Source: Bradysia coprophila
Taxonomy: Eukaryota; Arthropoda; Insecta; Diptera; Sciaridae
Direction of reading: 5' to 3'
Assembly (NCBI RefSeq): GCF_014529535.1
Contig: NW_023504022.1
Location: 1,050,986 to 1,114,985, forward strand
DNA: 64,000 nt
In this document: piece by piece, positions 23,001 through 35,091 of the stretch
Layout of the letters: every line of letters starts with the position of its first letter
Numbering within the stretch: position 1 is the stretch's first letter
Made by a program: the position numbers and the translations under genes
The notes under the pieces: model-generated
Database searches by the model: none
What the model was told of the DNA's origin: nothing
Seen by the model: the letters and a program-made list of their open reading frames with translations, nothing else

Positions 23001-24079
23001 TTTTTAGCCCTGTACGAAGTACGAAGGGGCTTATAGGATTACGATGCCGTGTGTAATTGATGGAATTCGAAACAGACGGTAAGGGCAGAGTGTTTGCCTA
23101 TGTTCATAGATGACGAATCTGCAATAAAAATTTTGGCCGTCTGTCCGTCCGTCTGTCCGTCCGTCCGTCTGTCACGTCGATATCTTGAGTAAATCAAATC
23201 CGATTTAAAAATTTTTTTTCCTGAAAGATAGTCAAAATAGTGAGGCTAAGTTAGAAGATGGGCGATTTTGGGTCGACCCCTCCCGAGCTGGGGCCCCATA
23301 AGTGATTTAACGTTTTCCGAAGATATCTCTGGCCATTTAATGGCTACACTTAGAGGTGATACGTCAAATGAAAGGTATTTACAATACCGATCGACAAAAA
23401 AAAAGTTTATGGAAATCGGATGATCGACTCGTTAGTTAGACCCCTTGGTGTGAACTAGATACAGGGCGGCAAGCCGTTTTTGCTTGTAGGCTGGCCAAAT
23501 TTGAACGGATTTAGATAGCTTTATTAGATAGGTATTGACCGTACCAATCCGGGAGAAAAAAGTTTATGAAATTCGGTTCACCGGAGCGTTAGCTAGGTCT
23601 CTTGGAGTGAGCTTATATGTGGCTACTCGGCCGTACAGTGAACGTGGAGTATTTTGTCAATATCTCGAGTAAATTTTGACCGAATTTCATGAATTTTTTT
23701 TTGTTTGAAAGGTACTAACGAATGTAAAGCAGCCGTACTATTCCACCTCCTAACAAAATGGCCGTCGGCCGCCATTTTGGATTTTTGTAAAAACAATATA
23801 AATCGATGAAAATGATAATTACAAAGTCACTGATCAGTGAGAAGTGTAGTTTGTGTTACATTTGAAAGGAACGTCGTACGGGGCTTCGTAATTGCGCTGT
23901 GCGCAATTTTTAAGACGTACACATTTCATAAGAATTTTACTTTACCGACGTTTACGGCCGCAGTAGACTTACGGTAAGAGTAGGGCGACGGACGAACTAG
24001 GGTCACGTGCGCAATGGATGTACGGGTTTGTACGGGGCTCAGTCGCAGCAAACGCTCCGACTGTTCTGACGGCTCGTTT
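23001..24079 (-). mobile_element. F1 repeat, full-length copy
   Basis: Reverse-strand copy running from the AGCCCTGTACGAAGTACGAA end at 23006 to GACGGCTCGTTT at 24079. It includes the CCGTCCGTCTGTCC short tandem near 23139-23172. It lies closest to the 39278-40347 copy. Confidence 0.85.
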
Positions 24080-24450
24080 TATTTTGCAAAAGTATTTTGC
24101 AAGACTAGACGATTTAACTGACTGTTGGGTAGCTGGGTTGTGTGGGAGACAATTGTCTACTTGCCGTTACATTTCAAAAAAAGGTACAAGCGAGGCAACG
24201 GACGTCGCCCAGTCGACAACTGAGGTGAAATACTTATACATTTCATAATATGAGCGCTCGGGGTCTGAACAGCATGACATCATATTCGAATATCGGTAAT
24301 TTTTTTTTTTTAAGTTTAATTCTGACTATGTTTAATTATTGGACAACGCATTAGCGTAATTACATGTAATTTACCAACGAATTTTAGTTTTCAATTCCCT
24401 AAGTCATTTTTCGTATCAGAAAGGTTTCAGTTTCTCGACAAAGTCTGAAC

Positions 24451-25371
24451 ATGTCGTTTCTTCGATCATATAGACTACTCTTTATTATTTACCTCATACT
24501 AGGTGTGTGTCCCTTTTGTGTGAACTTAACAAGAAATGCCGTCGAAACCAGCATATGTTCATTGTTTTATTCGATTGTCCTGTATGTTTCGTTGGTAATC
24601 GGACTCCTATACTTCTATATGGCATCGATATTTCATGAAAATATATTGGACACATGCTACACGGGAACGTGTAATTATGTGCTGATCATTCAGGCCCTGG
24701 CTATTTTTATACTGTTTATCGTTGCGGCACTGCACACCATTTTCAACCGATCAGCTCATGTACAACTGTTGAATGAAATTATAGACATGGAAGTAAAAGT
24801 AGTGAGACATTTTGGAATTGAAATATTACCCACAGAATTAGCACGCAGAGTGTGCTTTCGAAATTCGTTGCTTGCATTGATGCATGTTGGGCTGAACGTT
24901 TGCGCAATTTATGGACTTCAGCTTAACCAAAATGTGGACCTTACAATTTACCACTATCTCTTCACTCTTGAAATGCATATCATAACTCTCACCGTGGTGC
25001 ATGTGATTGCCATCTGCTCGGTTTTAAATCAATGTTCGCAACTGTTATTGAGCAACGTCGAGTCGATTCTGCAAGACACTACCACAAAAAACGGCGATCA
25101 CAGTTTGAAAATATACAAAATTTTCTTTTTATTGGACAATATCAACGAGGTGAAGATTAAAATGTGTAGTGTATTCGGCATACGATTGTTGGTCAATCAA
25201 TCGGTAGATTTTATTTTGTTAACCGTTGCAGTTTACTACTTCATACTGGTGAACATACCATTACACTTTGAACTAAACTATCACCAAGTTTTCTTTTTAT
25301 GTGTCTATATTGTTCCGGTGATTTTCAAAAATTTTGCGCTTGTCAGGACAACGGATACGTTAGGACATCAG
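24451..25371 (+). CDS. Gustatory receptor, N-terminal exon only
   Basis: A single large exon encodes about 307 residues of a seven-transmembrane insect gustatory receptor, starting MSFLRSYRLLFIIYLILGVC and containing at least six hydrophobic segments. It ends at a GT donor after DTLGHQ, exactly where the receptor at 29011 splices (ENLAGQ). It shares the G(V/I)CP motif in the first membrane segment with that gene, so the two are diverged paralogues. I could not find the three short exons carrying the seventh helix and the TYxxxxxQF-type end between 25372 and 28.9 kb. It may therefore be a truncated gene or pseudogene, or the exons may be too diverged to see. No frameshift or stop breaks the large exon. 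Confidence 0.8.
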
Positions 25372-25666
25372 GTAAATTTTTCGTTAAATACCATTTTCCC
25401 GGTAGCTGAAAAATTATCCTTCAGAACATACAGTAAATGGGAGTGATTGATTCAAAAACAAACGGATGCTTAAAACTTCGTGAATAACTAGATGTAGTAG
25501 GCTAGGTTGATGAGTGTTAAAATGGACGCATTTTTTGCAAACTAAGAGATACTATCTATTGATCTACACTCTGACCCAGGACCCAGGACCAAAATAGATT
25601 TTCGATAAAAACCTTTTATTCTATTTTTTTAAGCGGCCTCATCGTTCAGTGAAAAAAAAAGTTTCG

Positions 25667-25811
25667 ATAGCCACTGGAATTGTTCAAATTGATGTATTGT
25701 ACTCCGAGAAAACTCAAAACTCCTAAAATTTGTGGATTTTTTGTGATATTTCTTGAACTTTTGAGTTTTCTCGGAGTACACTACATCAATTTGAACAATT
25801 CCAGTGCCTAT
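25667..25811. repeat. Inverted repeat, about 53-bp arms
   Basis: ATAGCCACTGGAATTGTTCA... pairs with ...TGAACAATTCCAGTGCCTAT around a loop of about 40 bp. It is probably a small foldback element downstream of the first receptor. Confidence 0.8.
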
Positions 25812-27702
25812 TGAAGCTTTATATATTTTGGCACCTTGAGGCCACCTTTTTCAAAAATAATTCGAATAAAAAGTCTCACCGTGCACTAAATTGAAGTGTA
25901 ATGTGCTTTGTTCGTAAAGGACCTGTTAAGCCCTCAATATTTAAAACTAGTTATGCTGCAAGAACTGTAAAGGGTGCTTTATGTTCGAGGAATATTAAAT
26001 GCTTCGAGGCGAAGCCGAGAAGATTGTTACACACAGAATTCCATGGGGATATCCATATTCCATGGGGATGTCCTTGCAAATTTTGGCCCAGGAAACGTAT
26101 GAATATTACCTAAGTATCATTTTTTTTACATTTGTCAATTGTCAAACAAAAACCTATTAGCTCACTTCGTACGAGGCTTAAAATGGAAATGAAAATTAAT
26201 TAGAAATATGAAGCATGTAAACGCCATGCATATTAAATAACGTGAACGTATAGTAATAACCATTAGTCACCAAATTTGATTAGACATTATAATTAATCTA
26301 TATTAGCGATTTGTAACATTTTACTAGTTTCACTGACAATTATCCTTCAATACCAGTTTCAGACCGATATTCAGAGCGAAAAGTCGCGAATTTGTACAGT
26401 TCTAACAGTAGAATTCGGTCATTCGACATTGGTCTGTAGATCGCATTTATTCCACCTTCTTTTAGTTAACACTGTATATAGTCCGGTGAATTATTTTTTT
26501 CTGTATACTACAGAAATTCCATTGAGGTACTTACTTAATATAGGAATAGGGAAACATCATTCATATCCACTTACGTGGTTCAGCTCGTCTTTTACGTGAC
26601 AGTTCGTCTAGTTATTGAACGAGAAGGGCTAAATAATCAAAACTTACTTTATGATAAGACACGTATTAAGTATTCTGCGTGAATTCCGCGTACGGACATA
26701 AATTAGCACATCCTTGAACGACTTATCTTGGTGCATTAATTTCAAATGTCATCACCGAGGTTCACTTCGTAAAAACGTTTTATTATTGAGCCCATTAATT
26801 GTGGCAAGGATCTCATGAATTATTATGGTATGACAAAATAAATGATTTGAAATATACCAGGTCTCATCTGTTGCGTGGGTCAGATTAAAAAAAAAGGTTT
26901 CTCTAAGAGGTTCCGATTCTTCATTTTTGATGCAAACCAAATACTATGTCGCCATCTCGTTTCATTCGAATGAAACGCTTGTGATTATTCTTAATAGAAC
27001 ATCGCAGTCGGCCACCATACAAATATTGTGAAAACAAAATGTCAGTCGTGATAGAAAATTCTGTTTTTAATCATCAAAATAAAATCTAATTTCGAAGAAG
27101 TGAGACCAAATTTTCATTATAAATAGTGTAATGATTTGTTTAAACATAGCTGCTTGTGTGTCACTGTTGTTGAATTAATCGCGAAATTTGGTTTTGCTTT
27201 CCAAAAGTAAATTAAATGTGAAAATCATTGTCAAGTGAAACCAAATTTCATGATAAGTAAGGTCCAAATTAAGTATTCGTGACGTGAGTTTATGTGTTCA
27301 TGCCTTGGTCTGGCAGATTTATGTACCCATTTTTCTTCTGTTTTTGGTAGTGTGTCTAAACTGAACGCTCAGAGCCTCTTAACCGCAACTTCGTTAAATA
27401 AAAGAAAATCTGGATTTTAAATTCTGAAGTTTTGTTAGCTTATCAAATTTTGTGTGGAATCATTTACAAATAAAGCACAACAACTCCCAACTCAGAAAAT
27501 TTGTCGAATTTCACATTTCTGTCTCTGTATATTTTGAGATGTAGTATATGTCATTTAAGTTTTATACAGTAAATATCATATTTGACATCCGAAGTGTTGT
27601 ATGATACTGTTTCTTCATTCCTAACCTCAATTAGTGGATATCTTTATGCGTGGATACTGGATATTAAGATTAATTTGCCGTTCGTAACGAATGGAATTCT
27701 TA
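25812..27702. other. Spacer between receptors
   Basis: AT-rich with no gene visible. A fragment ACTTCGTACGAGGCTTAAAA at about 26164-26183 looks like a decayed F1 3' end. Short open frames here match no family. Confidence 0.4.
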
Positions 27703-28528
27703 GCAGTAAGGGTAGGGTAATGGCACCGGTTATGAGCCTCCCTCGAGTTACGAGTATTTCCAGTTTTCTTCGCACTTTCGTTTAAAAAAAATCAGCAAAA
27801 ACGATGAATAAAATGATTTCAAACAATGAATGGTCATTACTTATTGTTTAGCAAACATAAATTATTGAACGTTAGGAATACCTTCTAGAAAGAGGAACTC
27901 TAGAACGTAAGGCTTTGATGCATAATGGTTTTGGAGAGGTAGTTTTACACTTACAAATGCCAATGCGTCAGATTTCTACTTTATAAATTCATTCTCGAAT
28001 TCATTAGCTGCTCTACTCGGTTGGGCTTAATTTTTTTTTTTTTGCGCTACACTTTCGATAACAAACTCTTTAAGCAATACTTTAAAAAAAAAACGCTTGA
28101 ATTCTGGCAATGATATTATTATGGCTGCCGCTTGAGCTTATTCGTTGTTAGTAATTATACTTGACTTTCACTGAAATTGCCCGTGTTCCTTTGTACTGTA
28201 CTCTCTCACAACCCAAAAAACTGTGGGATCGTTTTACACTTTTCCTCGACTGTAAACTAATAACTTAATAGTTTTTGTCTTAAATTTACTTTCAATCATA
28301 TAAAATTTTGGGGGCTCGTAACTAAAATATTAAGTGTCTCTGGTTTTTCTTCTTTTTATAAATAATAACAAATTACTTTTTTATTGTTTTTGTCGATAAT
28401 TAGATATGTTATGAATAATAAGAAAGTGTAAATATCTATTTCACGCTATAAATGTTTCTGTATAGTGGAAAATGTAAAGTATAATCCTTAAGGGGGCTTG
28501 TAACCGGTGCCGTTACCCTATTTCCCTG
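27703..28528. mobile_element. Decayed TIR element
   Basis: The left end (27703-27741, core GGGTAATGGCACCGGTTATG) and right end (28491-28528) are imperfect inverted repeats sharing GGTAAYGGCACCGGTTAYRA. No target duplication or transposase is visible, so it is an old insertion. Confidence 0.55.
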
Positions 28529-28899
28529 TGGTTGTAGACTGTTTGTTTATTGGATCATTTTTTGCAAATCATCTTTCATATATGAAAATTTTGGCATGAA
28601 TCCGGAGTGGCGGTTCCATGCCCATGGCGCTGGAAAAACTTGGTGCTGCAGAAACTCGTGCACCATACAAATTTCTAATTATTTTCTCTAAAACGAAATG
28701 AATGAATTCTAAAACAAAACAAAAAATAAGAAAGTAATAACTGCACAACGATGTTAATGGAGCGAATATGTATGAAAAAAATTTGTGAAAAGCCCTTCAT
28801 TGCACTTCATTCATACAAAAAAGAAAACCTTTCGGCCATTACCTGAATCCCCATTAAACAAGCTTATGAAAATGACTTTACTTGATCATAATTTGTTTC

Positions 28900-28966
28900 C
28901 TTCGAATTCAAGTGGTTACACACGGCATATTAATCCTAATGACATCCGTACTTCATACAAGACTAG
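28900..28966 (+). repeat. Decayed F1 3' end upstream of receptor
   Basis: TTCGAATTC...TTACACACGGCAT...AATCCTA...CCGTACTTC matches the order of words at the F1 3' terminus, with many substitutions. It ends about 45 bp before the receptor start codon at 29011. An open frame runs through it but is not receptor-like. Confidence 0.65.
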
Positions 28967-29010
28967 ATATAATTTCTGATATACAAGCCTCAACGTATAT
29001 CCTTCAAAAA

Positions 29011-31200
29011 ATGAATTTTCTCGTGTACCTGAATCGGATGCTAATAATTTTGCTGCTCTTTGGTATTTGCCCCATGACGCTGAATAAGACGAAAAATGAA
29101 GTTGTAAGCAAATTCATTAACCTGCTGTACATAAGCATCTACACTGTGGCTATCACTGTGGCTCTTGGATTTTTCGGTTACTACGCGTACTTTACGCACG
29201 GCATCGATCGAATAATTCAGGACACTGCTAGTATTTCCGGATATTCACAAACAATATTCGTAGTGATCATCTTCTACGCAACGATAATTGTTGGGCTTTG
29301 TCACAAAAAAGCTCAATCGAAATACTTTAACCGGATAAATACATTCGACGAAAAGCTAATCAGTAAATTGAACATCAACATTGAAAACGGTTCTGTTTTA
29401 TCGTACATGGTCTATCAGCACATTTTCGTCATTGTGGTTGAGTTAGGTTTTTATGTTGTCGGTCAGTTATTGGAAGGTTTCACTGTCTACACTTTTACGT
29501 TCCACGTTTTCATGGGTATTTTGGTGCTGACAATAACCTTAGCTGCTCTGCACGTCCGTAACTGTGGTATTATACTGGCAAATCGATTTACAATATTGTA
29601 CGACAAGTTGGACCGTATTACCGATTCGTCATCCCTTTCCAAGTTACAGTGCGAAGAAGTGTTAAACGTTTTCGATTTCGTTGAAGATCTCTTCATTCTG
29701 AAGCAAAAATTTGGGAAATCGTTCGGTTTCCAGCTGTTACTTAATTCAGCGTTCGATTTCATTTATTTGACGATTGCAATTTATTATGTTTTGATGTCGT
29801 TGGTACTGAAAGGATTCCAGTGGAACGAAGTATACAAATTTATGGCCTTTTCGTTGACTCATATTGTGAAAAATGTGATGATTGTTTTTGTAATGGAGAA
29901 TTTAGCCGGTCAGGTTAGGGCGAAATGAAGAGCAAAATTTGGTTTAGAGAGAAAAAATTCTATTTAATTAAAACATTTAAACATTTTACAGGTAGACAAA
30001 ATACGTAAAATTGCGACAAAGACCTCCTTGGCTACTAATGCGGAGATGTCAGCTTCGGTATGATTAATTTCGTAAGAATTTCAATTCTTCGTAACAAAGA
30101 CAAAACGCTGTTGAACCAAAACTGAAAAAAAATTCCGGGCGTTTTCATTGATTCTAGTTACGTTGGAATGATGAAGGCTACTTTATATTATACATGTATT
30201 TTTGTGATTGCTAAACATTTATATTTCTTTTAGTTGGATCTACTGTTCTTAAAGTTACAACACATGGAAAAGACCAAGTACATCACGGCAAATGACTTTT
30301 TCCCTATTAATTATGCTATGCTTTACAATGTAAGTTTGGGACAGGTCAGATACAGACCAAGCAAAAGTAACTCAATGACTGAGTCTCAATCGCCTTGTAG
30401 AGAACTCGGTAATACTCCGAACATGCGAACATGACATAGTTGAATGTCTAGTCGGCTTTCCTTTGTACATCTACATACATGCTACGCTATCGTAGGTGCT
30501 GCATTTGATGATAAATCTATAAAAAGGTCGACTGCAGGTTAATCTGTCGGTGCACGACATCTGTTCCTTTTAAAATGAATTTTTAATCGAATTCCATGTG
30601 TTTACAGAGGCGCTAAGTTAGCGTCTAAAAAAGAGGCTTACTCATGGAACAGAATATTAACACTTCATACAGGGATTCCAGCCATGAACTGCAGATAATT
30701 CAATTTCGGATGAATTTTTGTATGGCCAGCAGAAAACGTACTAGAGTTCATTGTAGACTTATGACACATATGTGTCGGTTATTCACTTTGAATTAGGAGG
30801 TGAGGAATGCGAATGAACGTAATTTTGTTTGGGAATTGACTCCTATAATTCAATGTGAAAGTGAATCACGCCGCACGTATACTCATGAAAAAGTTCATTT
30901 CAGTGATAGGGTAGTCTGGAAGGTTGAAGATTATGCATCAGAATGGGAAATAAGTTAAATTTAGAATTGTACAGTCTGACATTTCATCTTTTGTCAAATA
31001 TCAGATTGTGACAGTAGTTAAAAAACGCAATATTTTATGATCAAAGATTTCCTTAGGTATTTTTTTTACTATTGTAGATGGGAGCGGCCATCGTAACACA
31101 CATGATGATTTTGTTGCAATTTCAGCAATGGGAAGATAGTCAAAAGCTTTTGTCTACAAGTGAAAACACTACTCCACTGGCACAAGCAACCAAAAACTAA
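29011..31200 (+). CDS. Gustatory receptor (complete)
   Basis: Exons 29011-29913, 29992-30057, 30234-30329 and 31078-31200 (1188 nt, 395 residues; all introns phase 0, GT-AG). The product is a seven-transmembrane ligand-gated chemoreceptor of the insect gustatory receptor family. One large N-terminal exon with six hydrophobic segments is followed by short exons. The third encodes LDLLFLKLQHMEKT...FFPINYAMLYN, and the last carries the seventh helix with THMMILLQF, the position of the family's TYxxxxxQF motif. A long basic second exon (VDKIRKIATKTS) is usual before helix 7. I chose the ATG at 29011 over an upstream ATG at 28882 because the intervening sequence is a decayed repeat. Ligand unknown. 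AATAAA lies at 31667-31672. Confidence 0.9.
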
Positions 31201-32103
31201 AAGCAAACGAGTTGTATGCATACGCTTAATCTCCCTAAATAGAAGTTTGGACTTTTCGAAGTGAAATTCCTAGGTGTTGTAGATTATTGTTTTTGGAGTA
31301 TGGCCGATCTTGGATTCTGACATTTTTTTTTGTATTTTCGGTTCTACGACACATAGAGTTATACTTTAGAGTTGGCAAGATGGTGTTTTGTCGTTTTCTC
31401 ATCTACCCTTGTGGCCTTTATGTGAAGAACTCTATACCTGCGATACTCAGTAACCCTGAGTCATATGTCAAACTGTCAAAAAGAAAGTTGTCCTGACTCA
31501 TCTTACGAAAAACATTTTGTGTGCTAACTAAAATGCTAACCGACTTCACAAAAGCGCGTTATTTTTGAAATTCTTAGAAAAGAAAACGAGTAAATAGAAA
31601 AAATTACTAGAAAGTAAATTAATAATTCGGACTAATCAAAAATAGTTTATATTCGAAGCCGAAGGAAATAAAAGCATGGAATTGTTTAAAATAATGCTGA
31701 AATAAGTTTTTGAATTTGCCACAAATTATAAAAATATCGCGCTGTTCTAAAGAGGTTTAGAATTAGTTAGCACACAACATCATCAAAGTGAACTAGGCTC
31801 TTCATTAGTTTCGTCAACTGCAGATATCTATGATCAATCTTAATATCTGCGAATCTGATTAACCAATTGCTTCAACATGCTCAATTCAGACAATGTAGAA
31901 TCAACTCACAATTATTGTAGTATTTTATTCTAACTTGTATTTCCAGCAAAAAACGGTTGTTGACGAAAGAACAGATTCAAATATTTCACTGAATTCCTTC
32001 CTTCATTTAAAAATTTAAGTAAAGAAAATCCATGAAATCTGTTATATAAGATTATCGATACACGAGACGGACAATCGCGGCTTGTCGAGATTGCCTCTAG
32101 GCA
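31201..32103. other. Spacer downstream of receptor
   Basis: The proximal part is probably the receptor 3' UTR. Nothing else is recognised. Confidence 0.4.
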
Positions 32104-32445
32104 TGGGCGATAATGAAAATGATTATCGATAATTATCGACTTTTTTATCGAAAATTATCAAAAAAATATCGATAATCGATAATTATTGATATTTTGATAA
32201 TTATCAAGATATCAATAATTCGATATATCGATATTTCCGTCCGAAAATCCGATATTTATCGATATATTCCGATATATTGGTATATTATCATGAATTTTCA
32301 GATAAATATCAAAATATCGATATTTTGATGATTATCGAATTTCGATATTTTGATAATTATCGATAATTATTAAATTATCGATAACGATACGATTATCGAT
32401 AATTTCTTTCGATTGATATTATCGATAATTTTGAACGTCTCCCAT
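32104..32445. repeat. TATCGATAAT-rich cluster
   Basis: About 340 bp composed of overlapping ATCGATA, ATTATCGATAATTATCGA and ATATCGATATTTTGAT words. It is highly self-complementary and flanked by GGCATGGGCG and TCTCCCATCCC. It contains several TATCGATA octamers. Confidence 0.8.
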
Positions 32446-34120
32446 CCCTAATAAGGGAGGGACTTATTGATTTTATTCGCGATTTCTTGTCAAATATCAA
32501 TAGAAATACGAAAAATAAGAAACTCGTACATCGGGCATCCTCAAAATATTGTCTCATTTAAAAGATTTTACAAAAAGATAATCTATGAAAATAGCACTTC
32601 CCACTCAATTTCACACCCAAATCACATCCACCTTGAACTTGGTCAAATATGGTTTAACGAAGAAAATCATCGTAAAAGTCGTTCATCGGAACTTGATTAT
32701 AGTTTTTCAAACGTCAAATCGCCAACACAAAAATTTAGTGTTTGTTGTGAAAATGTAATAATTTCGGTGATTTCGGTGTGATTTAATTCAGATTTTGTGA
32801 GGAAATGTGCTTCTTGTGTTGTTTTTAACAGTTCATTTATCGGTTGACTTAAAATATTCGTCGAAGCAACTAAAATTATGAAAAAAAAATTATGACCAAT
32901 CATGTAAACAAACAACAATATTGTCGTTTGGTGGGACGTGAGTTGCAGAAGAGATGACCCAGTAGAAATAAAATGAAATAAAATGACGGCGGTAATGTTA
33001 AAAATTACGTTTTAGCGGAAACGTTTTGCTTTAAATGTGTGTCCATTTCCGGTAAAATAAATTAGTGCGAAAGCAACTACTTTTCATGAGCTTTATAATA
33101 ACACCTTTAGTTAGGGGTGGGTCACATCCCTCATTGCCTCTCATGTATCGATATCCTATTTTATCATATGTGCGAAAACGAGAAAACAACAGTTGCACTT
33201 GTCAATAATTTCCATTTATCCATCTAGACAGCCGATTTATAGTTCTAGATAAAAAAACGTGACGTCACAACATGACGTGAGTATAATAAATTTAGTAAAA
33301 GTGAACTTGAACTTAAACTCGTCAAAATAAAAATGTGGCACCCCGGACGTAATGTACTATTAGATTTTTCCATTTTATAAATATAGCCTGTAAACTATAT
33401 ATAAACTTAAATCGGTGGCCTTTGTTGACGCCGAACTCTTTTCCTTTCTACTTGAAATGTGGTGAACGAAATTTCTTTCTACTGATCAAATAAGAAATTG
33501 TGATGATGAATTAGCACCGACGAATTTATATTTAAAAATGAAAAACTCTATATGTTACTCGTAGGATTAAATTAAAGGGTTGCTTTCAAGTTATCACATT
33601 TCTAACAGTACTTGTCCATTATAAATCGCTTGTAATTAATAATAATTCACTGTTAAAAAATCTTTGTGTAACAAATATTTGATTGTTTATGTATGTAAAT
33701 CAATAAGATCGATGAGACTTAGTTTTATTCAGTGGTTATTGATTTGTTTTGTTCAAAATAAATTTAAAGCGTAAAAAAATTGTATTTTTATACTTATTTG
33801 TAGGTTTTCTTACTTTTGATTACTTGAGTTTCATCGAGTTTTTTCTTTCAAAAGAAAAACACAAAGAAAGAGTGGAACTTTTAATTAAAGTTTCATACTT
33901 GAAGTCTTAAAATGATCTAAGTTTTCGAGATTTTTTAGTTTGAATTGTGAACCGGATAACTTCATAAAAATACATGGTTATACTGAAAAATTCGGTAGTT
34001 TCTAATCTTTATCAGACACTATTGAGCCTAGGCGGAAGGCTTAAAAAATTGCTATACCTTTATGGCAATGTCGGAAAGTAAAATTGGAGCTATATTAGAA
34101 TGTCTTCATCGGAAAGTAAA
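32446..34120. other. AT-rich spacer
   Basis: No gene, RNA or clear repeat is seen. Confidence 0.4.
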
Positions 34121-34300
34121 ACAGAACAGATCTGACGAAATCATATTTATTTGTGTACCGAACGAAGTTTGGACTACATGCGAAAGTGCCTAAAATCAAT
34201 CGTCCAAAACAGGTACAGAAAATAAATTTCATATAAGGGTCCAAAAACCCGAGAAAAATCTCAAAACTGCCTCATTTTCGGTCCCAACACATGAAAAACT
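34121..34300. repeat. Family F4 fragment
   Basis: GCGAAAGTGCCTAAAATCAA, CGTCCAAAACAGGTACA and AACCCGAGAAAAATCTCAAA are shared with 40431-40690 and 41515-41670. It is a dispersed non-coding repeat. Confidence 0.6.
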
Positions 34301-34621
34301 AAACAGAGTCGATTTAATATGGGTACTCAGATATCGAAGGAAACGACATAACCAACGCTTCAGCTCGAATTGGACCACCTATTTGTCCAGAACCCATGAT
34401 GGTTACACAATACTCATTCATAAAACAAAAAATTAAAATTATCAAAGAAGCTGCGTTTCATAATCCATGTATTATGGTATAGCAACAATCTATCGAAAAT
34501 TTATTGCAACACTACGTTAATCATTTTTGTAAGTGACTTAAAATAGCTAAATTAGGAAGAGGCTCTAATTGGATTATGTTTGTGGGAAAGTGTGATACTT
34601 TCTCTGATGGATTTGTTTATT

Positions 34622-34660
34622 TATAAAACCGTGCTTCCCCGCACTGAATACACTTCAGTG
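34622..34660 (+). promoter_or_regulatory. TATA box and initiator
   Basis: TATAAAAC at 34622 is followed about 30-35 bp later by TCAGTG at 34655, the arthropod initiator consensus. Together they place transcription start near 34657, giving a 5' UTR of about 75 nt before the ATG at 34731. Confidence 0.7.
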
Positions 34661-34730
34661 TTTCTCTCCGAAAGAAGTAGTCAGCTTCGACTTCCATTTA
34701 CGCCGTTCGAGTTCGTCTTTTATTTTAGTC

Positions 34731-35071
34731 ATGAAAGTAATATTTGCAACGGTGTGTCTACTCACATGGCTCAATTTGATATTTGTAAGAGCCCAGAGGA
34801 CCGACATTTCAGCAGGAAAGTTTAATTACCCCAACAACGTATTAACTGTTTCTAACCAAAGCCAAAGGAACGAAGAAACTAATGAGCGCACTGTCAGACA
34901 ATTGAGTGGTGTCACAGGAACAAGATTACCAAGTGAGTTGTTTTTGTTCCAATATCGATTCAGTAGAAGGAATCAGAATTATCACAAAAAATTTTACTTG
35001 CAGGTTCTCGTGGTGGAAATCGTAGATTACGTCGTCGTGGATTCTCACCTGTATTCGTAGTCACTGGTTAA
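34731..35071 (+). CDS. Short secreted basic peptide, unknown
   Basis: Two exons, 34731-34932 and 35004-35071 (270 nt, 89 residues; donor GTGAGT, acceptor TTGCAG, phase 1). The first 22 residues (MKVIFATVCLLTWLNLIFV) form a clear signal peptide ending near VRAQ. The mature part is Asn/Gln/Arg-rich and its second exon encodes an Arg cluster (GGNRRLRRRGFSPVFVVTG) that could be cut by furin-like proteases, leaving a short hydrophobic C-terminal peptide. There are no cysteines, so it is not a defensin-type fold. A TATA promoter and AATAAA at 35086-35091 complete a compact gene. I recognise no family; a prohormone, a secretory-gland product or a cationic defence peptide are all possible. Confidence 0.75.
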
Positions 35072-35091
35072 AACGCTTAAAGTTGAATAAA

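Noticed and set aside
28882..29010. Upstream start for the second gustatory receptor
   Set aside because: The added 43 residues come from a decayed F1 terminus and do not resemble receptor N-termini.
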